DNA of 64,000 nucleotides, taken from NCBI GenBank assembly GCA_963930645.1, contig OZ005662.1:76775841-76839840 (forward strand), read 5' to 3'. The position numbers were made by a program, and so were the translations under genes. Below are positions 36,012-48,075 of the stretch, in pieces. Each line of letters begins with the position of its first letter. Positions within the stretch are counted from its first letter, which is position 1. The notes below the pieces were generated by a model, which was not told the DNA's origin, ran no database searches, and saw nothing but the letters and a program-made list of their open reading frames with translations. The DNA is from Salticus scenicus. Lineage: Eukaryota > Arthropoda > Arachnida > Araneae > Salticidae.

Positions 36012-36372
36012 GAGTTTCCACTTTTAAAATTTATTTCGGTGTATTTTCAGTCCCACCTTTATTTCGCATTAATTTACTTATAGAATTAGGGATAAGAATT
36101 TTTCGCTATTTTTGCAACTTCTACTTATATAGAAATTTCTAGTGTATTTTTAAGGAAATTTTTGTGCTCAATTGCAGCAGAAATAAGTATATAATGATAG
36201 TCGAGGCAAAAAAGCGAAAAATTCTCATCACTTAAGAATAATTTTGCTCACTATATAACTACGATTAAAAAAAAAAAGTAAAGAAAAGAAACTTACATTT
36301 AAAAAAAAAAATGGTATGTAAAAAAAAGCGGTTTCATAATGCTCCGGAATAAATTATAAAAGTCGACAACTC
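36012..36372. mobile_element. MITE of the CTCCGGAATAAATT family (expanded)
   Basis: GAGTTTCCACTTTTAAAATT at the left and TCCGGAATAAATTATAAAAG...CAACTC at the right are inverted ends, with CAGTCCCACC inward. The copy at 14271-14560 has lost its right end. Confidence 0.5.
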
Positions 36373-37095
36373 AGCATGAGACACGTTCATGGTTTTAACC
36401 ACAAGAAGGTTGCAAAAGGGGTGGCACTAACATTCCTCCCTCCTACATGCACACTAAACGAGATAAAAGAATTTTTTTATCTCATAAAGAACAAAGATAT
36501 TAGGAAAAAGACTAAATTATTTATATTCGTAAATCTTGAAAGATCATATTAAGGCTTACCAACTTACGTAAAGCAAGCAGATGTAAAATATAAGTTAACT
36601 GGCTGGCCGGTATGCACTTAACTGGTTAGTATGTTTAAATGAATCCTCATAACTAGATATAACTTATTAATATAAAAATCTCATACAGTCATAATAATAA
36701 TCTATACATATAATAAAATAAGATGTTTGTGTGTGTGTGTGTGTCATTGTGTATATATATCCAAAGCTTTGTAGGAAAACGGCTGATCGCAGAGTTACAC
36801 ACATTTGCATGGAGGTTTATATTGACCTCTCCTGATGCACCTCGAAGCCCGATTTTCGAATTTTTGATTAGTTTTCTTTTAATTAATTAAAATCTCTTTT
36901 AATTAATTTCGACAGAATGAAAAAAAAAATGCATTTACTTAAAATGAGGAAAATAAGTTAGAAAATAAATTAGAAATATCAGTCGTATCGTTACAAATAA
37001 GGTACACCGACAAAGAAGTATATTGCAACAGCCATTTTAATTTAAGTAGCGCATCAAAAATATAAAAAAATTATAAAGTATTACAAATATATATA

Positions 37096-37136
<41 letters not shown>

Positions 37137-37139
<3 letters not shown>

Positions 37140-38060
37140 GGTTTTTATAAAGTCCCGGACCCATTTTGATGTTTAATAACTCATAAAATAATAAAGATAG
37201 ATTAAAATTAATAACATAAATGGTTAGATAGACTCAAAAAGCTCCATGACCCTTGTCAATGAACTTCCACGTGTGCTCCCTTCGTCACACGGAGAATATC
37301 AAGTCGATAGTCAATTTCACGCCAGGTAGCGGCAAGCATGTCGGCATCCACAGAGGCTATTGCGGTTGTAATTCTGACTTTTAGCTCATCAATGTTGGAC
37401 ACTCTCCTCCTGTAAACATTGTCCTTTACAAATTCCCAAACGAAAAAGTCCAGCGGCGTTATATCAGGTGATCTACGTGGCCAAAGAATTGGACCTCCTC
37501 GCCCAATCCATCTTCCTGGAAAATGGTCATTCAAAGAACTACGAACGATCTGCGATACTTCCACTTTCTAGAAAATTATTTTTCCACCGCAAGATGCTGC
37601 TTTTGGATGGAGGATCTTTTTACTAAATTCTTCTGCAATTTTTCTGTGGTTGCACTATCGATTTCGTTTCTATGTTCCACCATAAAATCTGTGCTTTCTC
37701 TTGTGGTGTATACATTCTCCTTAATATCCGCTCGAATAAAACATCACATACAAAAGTACTACATAGAACAAACGCATCAAAAGTAAACATAACATTGCAA
37801 TAGTTGCCAAAAACAAAAGAGAGAAAAATGCAATTAATAGGCAGACGATATTTAGAAAAGTACAGATATTTAGACTGGAAAATGAAATTATCTGAAATTA
37901 ACCACACGCGCAGACGATATTTACAAAAGTAAAGATATTCAAACCTGAAAAGAAAATATATGAGTTATTCCATCAATAAATGTCATAAGTTTGTTTATAT
38001 CTTCATTATTTTATGAGTTATTAAACATCAAAATGGGTCCAGGACTTTATAAACACCCTG
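37137..38060 (-). mobile_element. Internally deleted Tc1/mariner-superfamily element, 924 bp
   Basis: The ends CAGGGTTTTTATAAAGTCCC and the inverse of the right end (CAGGGTGTTTATAAAGTCCT) form inverted repeats of about 62 bp with few mismatches. The flanks are TA, inside a (TA)n microsatellite (37088-37136). It retains the first and last parts of a transposase gene. Confidence 0.85.
37256..37715 (-). pseudogene. Transposase with the middle deleted (mariner-like, PLDFF motif)
   Basis: The N-terminal piece MYTPQEKAQILWWNIETKS starts at 37715. The C-terminal piece (37256-37564) contains WPRRSPDITPLDFFVWEFVK, equivalent to the block holding the last catalytic Asp of mariner-like transposases (SPDLTPLDFF). 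The region that should hold the first two catalytic Asp residues is absent: about 340 codons are expected but only about 150 remain. This is an internal-deletion derivative that could be mobilised only in trans through its intact ends. Confidence 0.75.
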
Positions 38061-40063
38061 TATATTAAACCTAAATAGTAGTCACATAAATGATTTATTT
38101 TTATAGAAAATTTATAGAAAAAATGCAGTTTTAAAGGTAGCAAATTTATTTCAGCAAGCACTATTAAAAACCATTAAAAATATAAACAGAATAGGAAGGA
38201 TTGTTATGTATAAACAAAAAGGTGTCTGATAAAATTATTAACAAAACAGTCTTCCCCCATCAATACGAAAAAAAAAAAAAAAAAAAAAAACCATCGCTAA
38301 TATGGCGACAAAAATTCAAAAGCCGCCAATGGAGCAGCATAATAAAGTAGTGTAGCACGTTAATGTTTACCTACTTATTTACTTTTTTATACACTAATCA
38401 CTATGCTAATTTATCATACAAATAAATGAGCCTCTGTGTGTGACTGCACTTGCACGCTGTCGAACAGAAATATTTGATGAATTCAAATTAATATTTAAAT
38501 AAATAAATGAAAGTATGTTTAATGGGAAATATATATAACCATAAAAAGATTAGTTGTCTAAAATACGGCAGAAATAGCGCTCATAGCATATTGTTTCAAG
38601 GGATTAAGTCTAAAATGGTGAAAAAAATGCAAAAGTCGCCAAAGAGAATTATTTTAAAGCTGTGATCAGGTTTACACGCCAATAATTATATTTAACCACA
38701 AAAATTAATTGCCTGATGCGACAGATGTAACCGGTCATAGCATATTGTAATACTTGGCGTGAAATTGCTAACATTTTATGGTTGATCGGATAAACAAAAT
38801 AAACATAGGAAATAACGTAAAAGCAATTATGATGTGCACCACGTATAGTGTTGTCCATATGTAACTGGGATTCAAATACAAAAGGGATACTTCAATTTTT
38901 TCGATACTATTTATTTCGAAACTGATATCTAATAAGCACCTAAATGGAAACCCATTGGTAAACTATTGTCACAGGTAATAGGGATAGGCACCCGAGTTTC
39001 AGTGGATGACCAAATCGCTGCCGAAAGCAGCAGGGACCTGGAGCGAGCTTTTGAGCAATTTCAGTATTTTATTTTATTTTATTTTATTTTTATAATGCTA
39101 TATAGAAAAGAGATTCCTTTAAATTTAGTAGACCAGCGGAGCGGGCAAAGCCTGCTAGTAATAAGAATAAATTAAATTGATCAAAAACCTCAGTCTTTTT
39201 GTCTCCCCTTCCTCTCAGTGCTGGAAAAGGGATATTTTCAAACATTCCTTTACAGTGTGTGTTAGATACACATAACCAATTTGCACATAAAAAAAGATAT
39301 AATTTAGTTAAGCGTTTTAATTTTAAACGTGCCCCCCCCCCACACACACACACTTCCCCCGATTCCAATGGGGATAATGTGGATATTTCGAAAACTCACT
39401 TAATAGTGCGTGTTGCATACCGCATAGCACACACACGCACCAAACATATATTTCAAAGCAAAATTCGTAGGTATATCTGTTATATATATATATATATATA
39501 TATTTGCGGGAAGGGGGGGGGCATTTCTAAATTTCCAGAATTTTTTTTTAAAGTATTTATGTTACCTATATTTTACAACAAATGTTTTAGAGATATTTGT
39601 TATTTTAAGGTACACAGGTTTTAGTGAAATCCCGTTTTGCTCCTCCCCCTTCCCCCTTTTGTAAAATCGTTTTTTGTGGCTGTCTACATCACTGAGGGAA
39701 TGTTTTCACATAGTTTCATTTTTGTAGATGAAGGGTTTCGGGCTGGACGATGATGAATCAATCAGTCAGTCACTCAGTCAGGACAAACAATTTTATATAG
39801 AGAGAAAAGTTGGAGAATTTATTTAAAAATCTAAAATTTTCTAACTTACTTTTAATTGGCAAAAGAAAAATAAATAAAATAAAAGAAATAAAATGTAATT
39901 TCTTAAACTGTTATAATACAGAGAAAAAGTTAATTCTGCTTAGAATTTATTTATTTATTTGACACCTCTTCATCTTCTTTTCCATATTTTAATTCAACTG
40001 GAGAGTTTTCGCTTAAATATCACTCTAAAACAACTTAATTTTCATAAAAATAGTCATTGTTAA

Positions 40064-40823
40064 CCCTTTCAGCCCCACTAAGACTTATACATCCAGTAAA
40101 TATTTTTTATTCCCCCAATGGGAAAAGTAAGCGGGAAATTTATTGGAGTGCATGTCCCACTGGTTTTCTGTTCATATGTTAGTGTATCCTGATAGATGTC
40201 ATCAGCGTTATGGAAGCTTGTCTTTTCATAATAGATTCTACCAAGAGTAAAGGTTTGTACCTTCGGATTCCTGGCAGACGTTTTAGGCAGAGATACGTGA
40301 ATGCAGACACGTATTGTGTTCGTTTCAGCGTTGCCAGATCGAGGACATTGTTTTAATTCAATATTCAATATAACAATTGCGATGTTTCCTCATCACTTCG
40401 AAGATTGATGATCTGTTATATATATCAATGTCACTTCTCAAACTTATTGGTTGTTGTTGAATAAAAAATGTGCCCAATCTAGCAACACTGGTTCGTTTTT
40501 TGCTGTTTACGTCTACTTTGACCAATACCAATGCAAGCAGTTTATTTGAACTAAGTGTGAAGTTTCTTTGGAGATTTTGAAGAAAGTTAATGTTACGGGA
40601 TAAATATATCTCAACGGTCAGTTTTATTGGGAAATGATTGTTACAGTGGTTATTGAAACACATATATGTCTCTTTCTCAAAAATTGTTACATATTTCTGT
40701 ATTTTTAGGCATAGCAATGTCATGAATCGCAGAAAGAAATTGACAAATTACCTGCTAAAGCTCTAATTTACTTTATTTTTGAAAAAGAAAAAGAAAAAAA
40801 AAAAAAAACTGGTACCGAAAGGG
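40064..40823. mobile_element. piggyBac-like element, 760 bp, TTAA target
   Basis: TTAA (40060-40063) then CCCTTTCAGCCCCACTAAG; the right end is GGTACCGAAAGGG then TTAA (40824-40827). The terminal CCCTTTC/GAAAGGG and the TTAA duplication fit piggyBac. Two minus-strand open frames (40078-40368, 40358-40723) overlap slightly but show no piggyBac or other motif that I recognise. A truncated copy is at 18256-18380. Confidence 0.8.
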
Positions 40824-41251
40824 TTAAATAGTATTGCATAAAAGCATATCAACATTATTATTATTATTATTATCCTTTTACGATGGAATCTTTCCAGATC
40901 TGATAAGTGAGTTGCGTAATACGAGAAAAAAAAATTGTAGATTAGAATTTTATTTATTGGTAGTGGTAGTCTGGAACATTTTTCATTTCCTATATTAGGA
41001 ATCGAATGCACTTTGTTCAGAGGAGAATCTCTTTAATTATCACAGTTCATAGGATAATTAAACTGAGCCTTTATTCTTCTGTAAAGCTTTATAATAGAAC
41101 ACTAAAAGAAACAGCGGAGATATTTTTCATTTTTTTTTTTTTTTTAATTTATTTTAAATTCCATAGCAAATTCTTTCTTTCTTTCCTGTATCTCTCTCCT
41201 ATTTTTTTTTTCAAAGAGAATATATGTTATAAAAGCAATGTGCAGTTTCTT

Positions 41252-41286
<35 letters not shown>

Positions 41287-41581
41287 AAAGGAAAGAAAAG
41301 AAAATTAATAATAATCAGTACTGAAAAAGTTGAAGAAGCCCTTTTTTAGATAAAAATACATAATTTATTTTAAATTTTAATTGTTGTTAAAAAAGTTTAC
41401 GAATTAATTTTAATTTATTAATTTTTTACTTTGAAATATTATTTAAATTTATTTTAAATCAAATTTATAAATCAAATTCATGCTATTTTTAAAAGTTTAA
41501 TTATGAAAGAAAAATTAACATACTGATGTGATGCCTAATCTAATTGTCAATATTATGAAACATTTACTTTTATTATTGTTA

Positions 41582-42918
41582 CTAGCAGGCTTTTCCCGCT
41601 TCTCTGGGTACTATATTTAAATGATTTATTCTTAATTAAATAATTGAAACGATTACATAAATGTATTTCAATTGGTGACTATTTTCGTCACAGCTTTAGT
41701 AGGAGACCTCCTTGGCAATATCAAACACTTTTTGAACTTCTCCAATCTGTACAACAAAACTACTATTAAAACAAATATTCTCGAAAACAGTAAAATAGTA
41801 ATGTTAATTCTTCGAACGTTTTGTATACAGTTGAAGCTGTTATTCGTACAATAAAAGTCACTATTCGATTAATGTTCTGGAATAGTCCAAAAAACAGCCA
41901 CTTGTTCCACAGAAGTAAAGCAAATAACATCAAATACTCCAGAGCAGAAATTTTCGCTAGCTCTCGAAAAATGCCCAGAAGCTTAGAGCTCAACGCCTAA
42001 AGTGCAATCACTCAGAATAGGTCTCTGAATAGCTCTGAATTGCAGTGACTACATACTCTTTCGAAGAAATCAACTCACTCCTATTTATAACTTTTGGCGT
42101 TGGGGCTTGGCGATGATTCCCTCGAAAATCCAATGGAAAGCTCAAAACCTATGATCCCGTTTGTCGAAGAGCTTCGAAACTTCGGGAACCTAAACTACCC
42201 TTTTTTACCAAATTTGGTCCCCCACGTGTCAAGTTTGCTGCCAAGACTAACGCCACTGTAAGTGATTGAACTGCCGTTTTATTTTCACTTTGTCTGTAAA
42301 ATTACTTTCATTGCAACAGTACAAATGATGCAGGAAAAAGACTTAATTCCTTGTAACAATATGCTATGAGCACTATTTCTGCCGTATTTTAGACAACTAA
42401 TGTTTCTATGGTTATATATATATTTCCCATTAAACATATTTTTATTTTTATTTAGTTATTTAAATATTAATTTTAATTAATCAAATATTTCTGCCCGACA
42501 GCGTACAAGTGCAGTCACACACAGCAGCTCATTTATTTCTATGTTAAATTAGCGTAGTGATTGGTATATATAAAAAATAAATAAGTAAACATCGTGCAGC
42601 ACAACTTCATTATACCTCTCCCTTAGCGGCTATTGAATTTTCGTCGCAATATAAGTGATGGATTTTTGTTGTTGTTGTTGTTGTTTAACTTCTTGTAGAA
42701 AAAGGGGAAGCCTATTTTGCTAATACTTTTATCGGGCACCTTTTCGTTAATATATAAGAATCCTTCATATTCTGTTAATATTTTTATTGGTTTTTAGATT
42801 TAAAATAGGGCTTGCTGAAATAAATTTTCTATTTTTAAAACTGATTTTTTTTTTTTTCCATAAAATTATCTACTTAGATAAAAATAGATCATCTATGTGA
42901 CTACTATTTCGTTTAATT

Positions 42919-42949
<31 letters not shown>

Positions 42950-43227
42950 CAATATTTTATACTTTATTTATATTTTTGATGCGCTATCTAGATTAAAATG
43001 ACTGTTACTAAATTTTACTTCTTGGTGAAAAATATTCGGTGTACTTCAACGCCAAATTTTTTTTAAATAATCGCCCAGCAGGAAGATCTATAAATAACAC
43101 TTATAAAATAAATTTATAGTTCATACAGTTTAGAGTAGTGAAGAAACGCTAGGAAGTCAAATGTGTAGTCATGGGCAGTTTTTTTTTTTTTAATAACAAA
43201 TGGACAGAAAAAATATAAAATATATTT

Positions 43228-43262
<35 letters not shown>

Positions 43263-43715
43263 AAAAAGAAAAATTAGAACGACATATGTTAGCGTCGTAA
43301 ACAATATTAGCACTTTATCAATGTGTATAATTTTTTTTAAGTGATAATGACGTCAATTTTTGTGAGATACATATATATATATATATTTTATATATTTTTT
43401 TATTGTTCACGTTTAAGTAAATGTATTTATATTGCTGTCCTGTTGGAGAAAAAAATATATTAACTCGTAAATTATTTTGCTCAAATTAAATTATGGATAA
43501 ATTTTAAATGGCTAATTTTAAAGTTATTATGAGGTTATTATTTTTATATTTTATTTAATGAAAAGCAAACTAATCAAAAATTCGAAAATCGGGCTTCGAG
43601 GTTCACAAAGACCCCTCGGGGCACCTTTTTTGTCGAATCACGTGACTGTCCGAGCTACCGTTTTCGAGAACAGTGAAATACACACACACACACATATATA
43701 TATGTATATATATAC
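41582..43715 (-). mobile_element. Helitron (about 2.1 kb), second copy of the 18751-20910 type
   Basis: The 3' end on the minus strand is AGCGGGAAAAGCCTG then CTAG at 41582, followed by T. The hairpin is weakened (CCCGCTTCTCTGGG on the plus strand). The interior tracks 18751-20910 throughout, for example TCACTCAGAATAGGT and the (TTTC/T)n tract. The 5' edge is blurred by (CA)n/(TA)n at 43680-43712. The two copies share flanking DNA on both sides, so they arose by duplication of the composite unit, not by two insertions. Confidence 0.65.
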
Positions 43716-44369
43716 ACGCTAGTTTTACGATGGTTGGACATTTATTGTCATCGAAAATATAATTGAATAATTTGAAAGCGACATTATAATTTGAAAAAAA
43801 ATAATAATAATAAGCCACCGTACTAAAATAATTTCTACTTTTGCCAGAATTTCACCAAAACCTTTCTCTTTCTTTCTTTCTTTTTTTTTTTTTAAGAAAA
43901 AGAAGGAAAAGAAAATTAGCAATAATCAGTATCGAAACGGACATTATCGAAAAAGTTAAAGCAGCCTTTTTTTTTAGACAAAAATACATAAATTATTTTA
44001 ATTCTTAATTGTTGCCAAAAAAGTTTAAGAGATCATTTTTTTTTTTTAAATTAAAAGAAATTCAAGCGTAAATAATAAAATTGATATAAAACTTAGTGAA
44101 AAATTAAACTTGCAGGGTAAAATTGAGGTCTTTACAGCTCTAAATGTATTTTTTACATTGCTTTCAATAACGATAGTAAAATATAAAATATTAATGACAT
44201 TTAGGTGGTTCAGTTAGGTAAATAAGTTTGGCGATTTCTTTCTTTCTTTTCTTTTTTTTTTTTTACGTTAAGTTAAATTCTTTTATAAATCCCATCATTT
44301 ATAGGATGGAAGTGCATCAAACAATTCTAAATACTTACATTATTAAGAAACCAATTTAGTTGAACTAGT

Positions 44370-45211
44370 GTGCATAGTGGGCGCTTTTGCGATGTTTTTC
44401 TCGAATTTTTTTTCCTATCGAACTATTTCAACCTCCATTGAATGGAATAGCCAATTAATATTTTACGAGATATTTATTTTAAGAAGCTTCATTCAAATTG
44501 CGGTAATGTTTATTCGTATTTTAGAAGTTGGCTGTCAAGCACAAATTTAAAAAAAAATAATTCTCAGAAACACGTTATGTCAATCTTGACAATGCAGTAA
44601 GTAGTAAACAAACTCATTATGGCTTCTGATTTTTTACTACCTGCACTCAATGTCTGCATAATAAACTAGCCCTCTACGTAGAACCATGGCTGCCTCCACT
44701 GTTGAATCGTAGGGAGCCATGGTAGTACAGAGCCAAATTTAGAAGAAAGTGCTAGTTAAAAAAGATAGCGATATAGCGTTGCCGTAAACAACCTTCAACT
44801 TAAACCATTAAAACGACGATCAGCCCTCAGAGCGATCGACCGTTTCATCTATCGTTTACAATAACATTCATTACGGAGAAGAGGATGAATCAAGAAATTT
44901 AAGTTAAGATAAAATTCATTCAGTAAAGTGGTGTAAATAGAATATTTATTAATTAGAAAAATAATCTTCTGATACATATTTTACATTGTATAAATTCTTA
45001 CTGACACATTTTCAAAACTCCAATATAAAACATTTTTCTAGTTACGTAGAGACGTCAATTTAGGAAAATAAAAATTTACACTACGAAGTTATTGAAATAA
45101 ATTATTTTTTGAGAACTGGTTTTGTACCACAAAGAATTACTGTTTTAAATATCAACTCTTGTCTTCGAATGAGAGATTCCTAACAAAGGACTAATGCCGC
45201 GATATTCATTA
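44370..45211. repeat. Composite repeat R, copy 4 (5' part only)
   Basis: It starts at GTGCATAGTGGGCGC and runs to GCCGCGATATTCATTAC, where homology to R copies 1, 2 and 5 stops abruptly. The upstream DNA (43780-44370) also matches that upstream of copy 5. It shares with copy 5 alone a ~45-bp inverted-end insert, CCATGGCT...AGCCATGG, at about 44684-44722. Confidence 0.75.
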
Positions 45212-45432
45212 CTGTGCAACCGCGAAAAGATGGCATAGGACCTTGAAATAGTTCATTTTGAAGAAGGGGCGGCGGAATGAAATGCAAATGATGCTTGGCG
45301 GCAGTTCTTTTCGCCAAACAATTCTTTGACTTACCAGCTTCTTTGGCGAGCAGTCAAAGTGTCTATTGTTGCTAATTAAATAGAAAATTGCTAAACTTTT
45401 GTCAATTTAATTATTGTTTTAATTATTTCTTA
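45212..45432. other. Low-copy stretch, no gene recognised
   Basis: It is less AT-rich than its surroundings, with CTTTGGCGAGCAGTCAAAG-type words near 45341-45360, and has no match elsewhere in the window. No open frame or motif is visible. Confidence 0.35.
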
Positions 45433-47041
45433 CTAGCAGGCTTTGCCCGCCTCGCTGGTCACTAAATTTAAAGGAAACTCTTTTCTATATAGCTTTATAA
45501 AAATAAAATAAAATACTAAACTTGCTCAAAAGCTCGCTTCGGATCCCTGCTGCTTTCGGTAGCGATTTGGTCATCCGCTAAAACTCGGGCGCTTGTCCCT
45601 ATTACCTGAGACAATGGTTTACCAATAGGCTTCCATTAAGTCCTTATTAGATAACAGTTTCGAAATAGATAGTATCGAAAAAAAAGAAGTATCCCTTTTA
45701 TATTTGAATCCCAGTTACATATGAACAACACTATACGTGGTGTACATAATATTTGCTTTTATGTTATTTCCTACGTTTATTTTGTTTATCCCCGATCAAC
45801 CATAAAAATGATAACAATTTCACGCTAAATATTATAATATGCTAAGACCGGCTACGTCTGTTGCATGAGACAATTAATATTTTGTGGTTATATATAGTTC
45901 ATGGTTTGTAAGCATGAACATAGTACCGCCTTAATATAGTTCTCTTTGGCGACTTTTGAATTTTTGTCACCATTTTAGATTTAATCCCTTGTAAAAATAA
46001 GACTTAATACCTTGTAACAATATGCTATGAGCGCTATTTCTGCCATATTTTAGACAACTAAACTTTTAATGGTTATATATATTTCCCATTAAACATATTT
46101 TTATTTTCATTTATTTATTTAAATATTGATAAAATTTGAACTTCAATTTGGTCTAGTGTTGTACAGGCTGTATACTATATGTTTAAGAAAATTTAAAAAA
46201 AATTCAAAACTGCAATTTTTAATCCCTCTTAAAAAAAACATGTGACTTAATTAGTAGCACATTAAAAAAAAAATTCCAAACGGTTTCCATACAATCTCCT
46301 GCTGTTGCCACCTAAAATACATACATTAGTTAATTTTAAAAAATCTAATTGTCCGATCGATAAGCTGTTTTATCCGTTGGATTCACAAAAATTGCATTTT
46401 TCATTTGGTATCTTATTTGTAACGATCCGCGATTGTAATGAAATGCTCGCCCTCTGGTGGGCTAAGGTGAAATTACAATAAACATGCTTTAATTCGGCTT
46501 TCATTAAGCCGCCATTGAATGCCGATGCTTAGTTTCACATATATTTATTGAATAAAAATGAATAAATCCGGTAAAAAAGATAACACATACTGTTGTGTGC
46601 TCCAGTTGTGTCCTTTGGAGTTCCAAAGGACCAAGAAATCCAGAATTAAGCTTCCATTTATTTCCAAATGAAAAATTTAAAATTTCAGTTGCTTCGGCTA
46701 ATAGAAGTAAAGAATTAATCAGATGATTTGAAACTAATATTTGTTCAACTTCAGTTAAAAATCTACTTCCGATCGAACTTTGAATAAACTGAATTATTTT
46801 TTTTCCAAAAGCAATCAATCCAAAAGCATGATGTAATGGCGGAGAAATTATAGCACGAATATTAAGTAGAGTAACAAAAAGAACAATAATAAATACACGT
46901 GGCTATAATATTTACTAACAAAAAAACTGAAAAAGCGCCATCTATCGATCATTACAAACTCGGATACGACTGATATTTCTATTTTTTTTAATTTACTTTC
47001 CTCATTTTAAATAAATGTAATTTTTATTGTTCACATTTTTT

Positions 47042-48075
47042 TACTTTCCGAACACTATAGTGAGGAAAGCATTGTAATCATGTCAAAAATCCGAATTTGA
47101 GATTTTGATGTTTCTATACGTTTCGAGGTCCCCTGAGTCCGTTTTCACTATTTTTGCGATGATGTATGTATGTGTGTGTGTGTGTGTATGTGTGTGTGTA
47201 TGTGTGTATGTATGTGTGTATGTATGTGTGCATGTCTGTGAGTGAACACGCTAGCGTCTAAACGCTTTGTTAGAATAACCTGAAATTTGGTACGTATATT
47301 GTAAGTCACCATAGTACAAACCCTATAGATTTTGGTGAATCTAGCACTTATAGTTTTTTTACAGGGACACAAAGAAAAATTCTTTATCATTATGGCCTAT
47401 GGGAGCAAAATCTTAAAAATGTGATAGCATCTAAACGCCTTATTCAATTGAGCAAAAAATTTATACACATATTATAGGTCACAAATACACAATCTGTATA
47501 GATTTTGGAGAATCTAGCACTTATAGTTTTTTTACAGGGACACAAAGAAAAATTCTTTATCATTATGCCTATGGGGCCAAATTTTTAAAAGTGTGATAGA
47601 GTCTAAACGCCTTATTAATCTGAGCAAAAAATTTGTACACGTGTTATAGGTCACAGTTGCACCAACTGTATAGATTTTGGTGAATCTAGCCCTTACAGTT
47701 TTTTACAGGGGCACAAAGGAAAATTCTTTATCATTATGGCCTATGGGACCAAATTTTTAAAAGTACGATAGCATCTAAACGCCTTATTCAATTGAGCTGA
47801 AAATGTATATGAGTATTATAAATTACTGTTGCACTAACTATAAGCATTTTGGTGAATCTAGTATTTATAGGTTTTTACAGGGACACAGCGAAAAATTCTT
47901 TGCCATTATGATCTATGGGCTCAAAGTTCAGTAGCGTTAAATAAAACATCGTGTAATATATGGAGAAAAATACTCAAACACTCTATTATGGTTTTCTCTC
48001 TCTTTTGTTTGTTTAACAACTCCTCTTTCTTTACTTTATCTACAAAACTGTTAATTACTTAATGTTCGGAAAGTC
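47042..48075 (+). repeat. Minisatellite element, four ~172-bp units, inverted ends
   Basis: ACTTTCCGAACACTATAGTG at the left and TGTTCGGAAAGT at the right are inverted. After a GT/GTAT tract (47163-47238) come four units of about 172 bp, each with CTAAACGCCTTATT, ATTTTGGTGAATCTAGC, ACAGGGACACAAAG and ATCATTATGGCCTATGGG, starting near 47240, 47415, 47590 and 47762. The same array lies in opposite orientation at 59960-60820. Confidence 0.8.
47163..47238. repeat. GT/GTAT microsatellite
   Basis: It is an irregular (GT)n and (GTAT)n tract inside the minisatellite element. Confidence 0.9.

Larger units (their letters stand above)
36701..39158 (+). mobile_element. Complete non-autonomous Helitron, 2458 bp, precise A|T insertion
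   Basis: It begins TCTATACATATAATAAAATA, followed by a (GT)n tract. It ends GCGGAGCGGGCAAAGCCTG then CTAG at 39155-39158. The flanking bases are A (36700) and T (39159). The host sequence on either side (ATAATAATAA and TAATAAGAATAAATT, then CCTCAGTCTTTTTGTC) is continuous in the paralogous copy at 109-175, so that copy is the empty site and proves both borders. No Rep/helicase frame is present. A 924-bp TIR element is nested at 37137-38060. The same family is at 45433-48482, 18751-20910 and 41582-43715. Confidence 0.9.
36599..39801 (-). mobile_element. Helitron copy, internally deleted, hosting another Helitron
   Basis: The left edge (CTGGCTGGCC) and right edge (CAATTTTATATAGA) match the borders of 14767-17667, and the first ~100 and last ~640 bp align with that copy. 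Relative to it, most of the minisatellite interior is deleted (a jump near 39440). A complete Helitron of another family (36701-39158) is inserted in its AAT-rich stretch. Confidence 0.65.

Noticed and set aside
40078..40723. Two minus-strand frames (96 and 121 aa) inside the 760-bp piggyBac-like element
   Set aside because: They overlap by about ten bases and would need a frameshift to join. No DDD domain or Cys-rich tail is seen, so I do not call a transposase.
47148..47390. Open frame rich in His-Thr repeats
   Set aside because: It is a translation of the GT/GTAT microsatellite and not a gene.
47240..47930. Regularly spaced repeats that might suggest a CRISPR-like array
   Set aside because: The units are ~172 bp, fully homologous along their length, and lie in eukaryotic DNA. 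This is an ordinary minisatellite.
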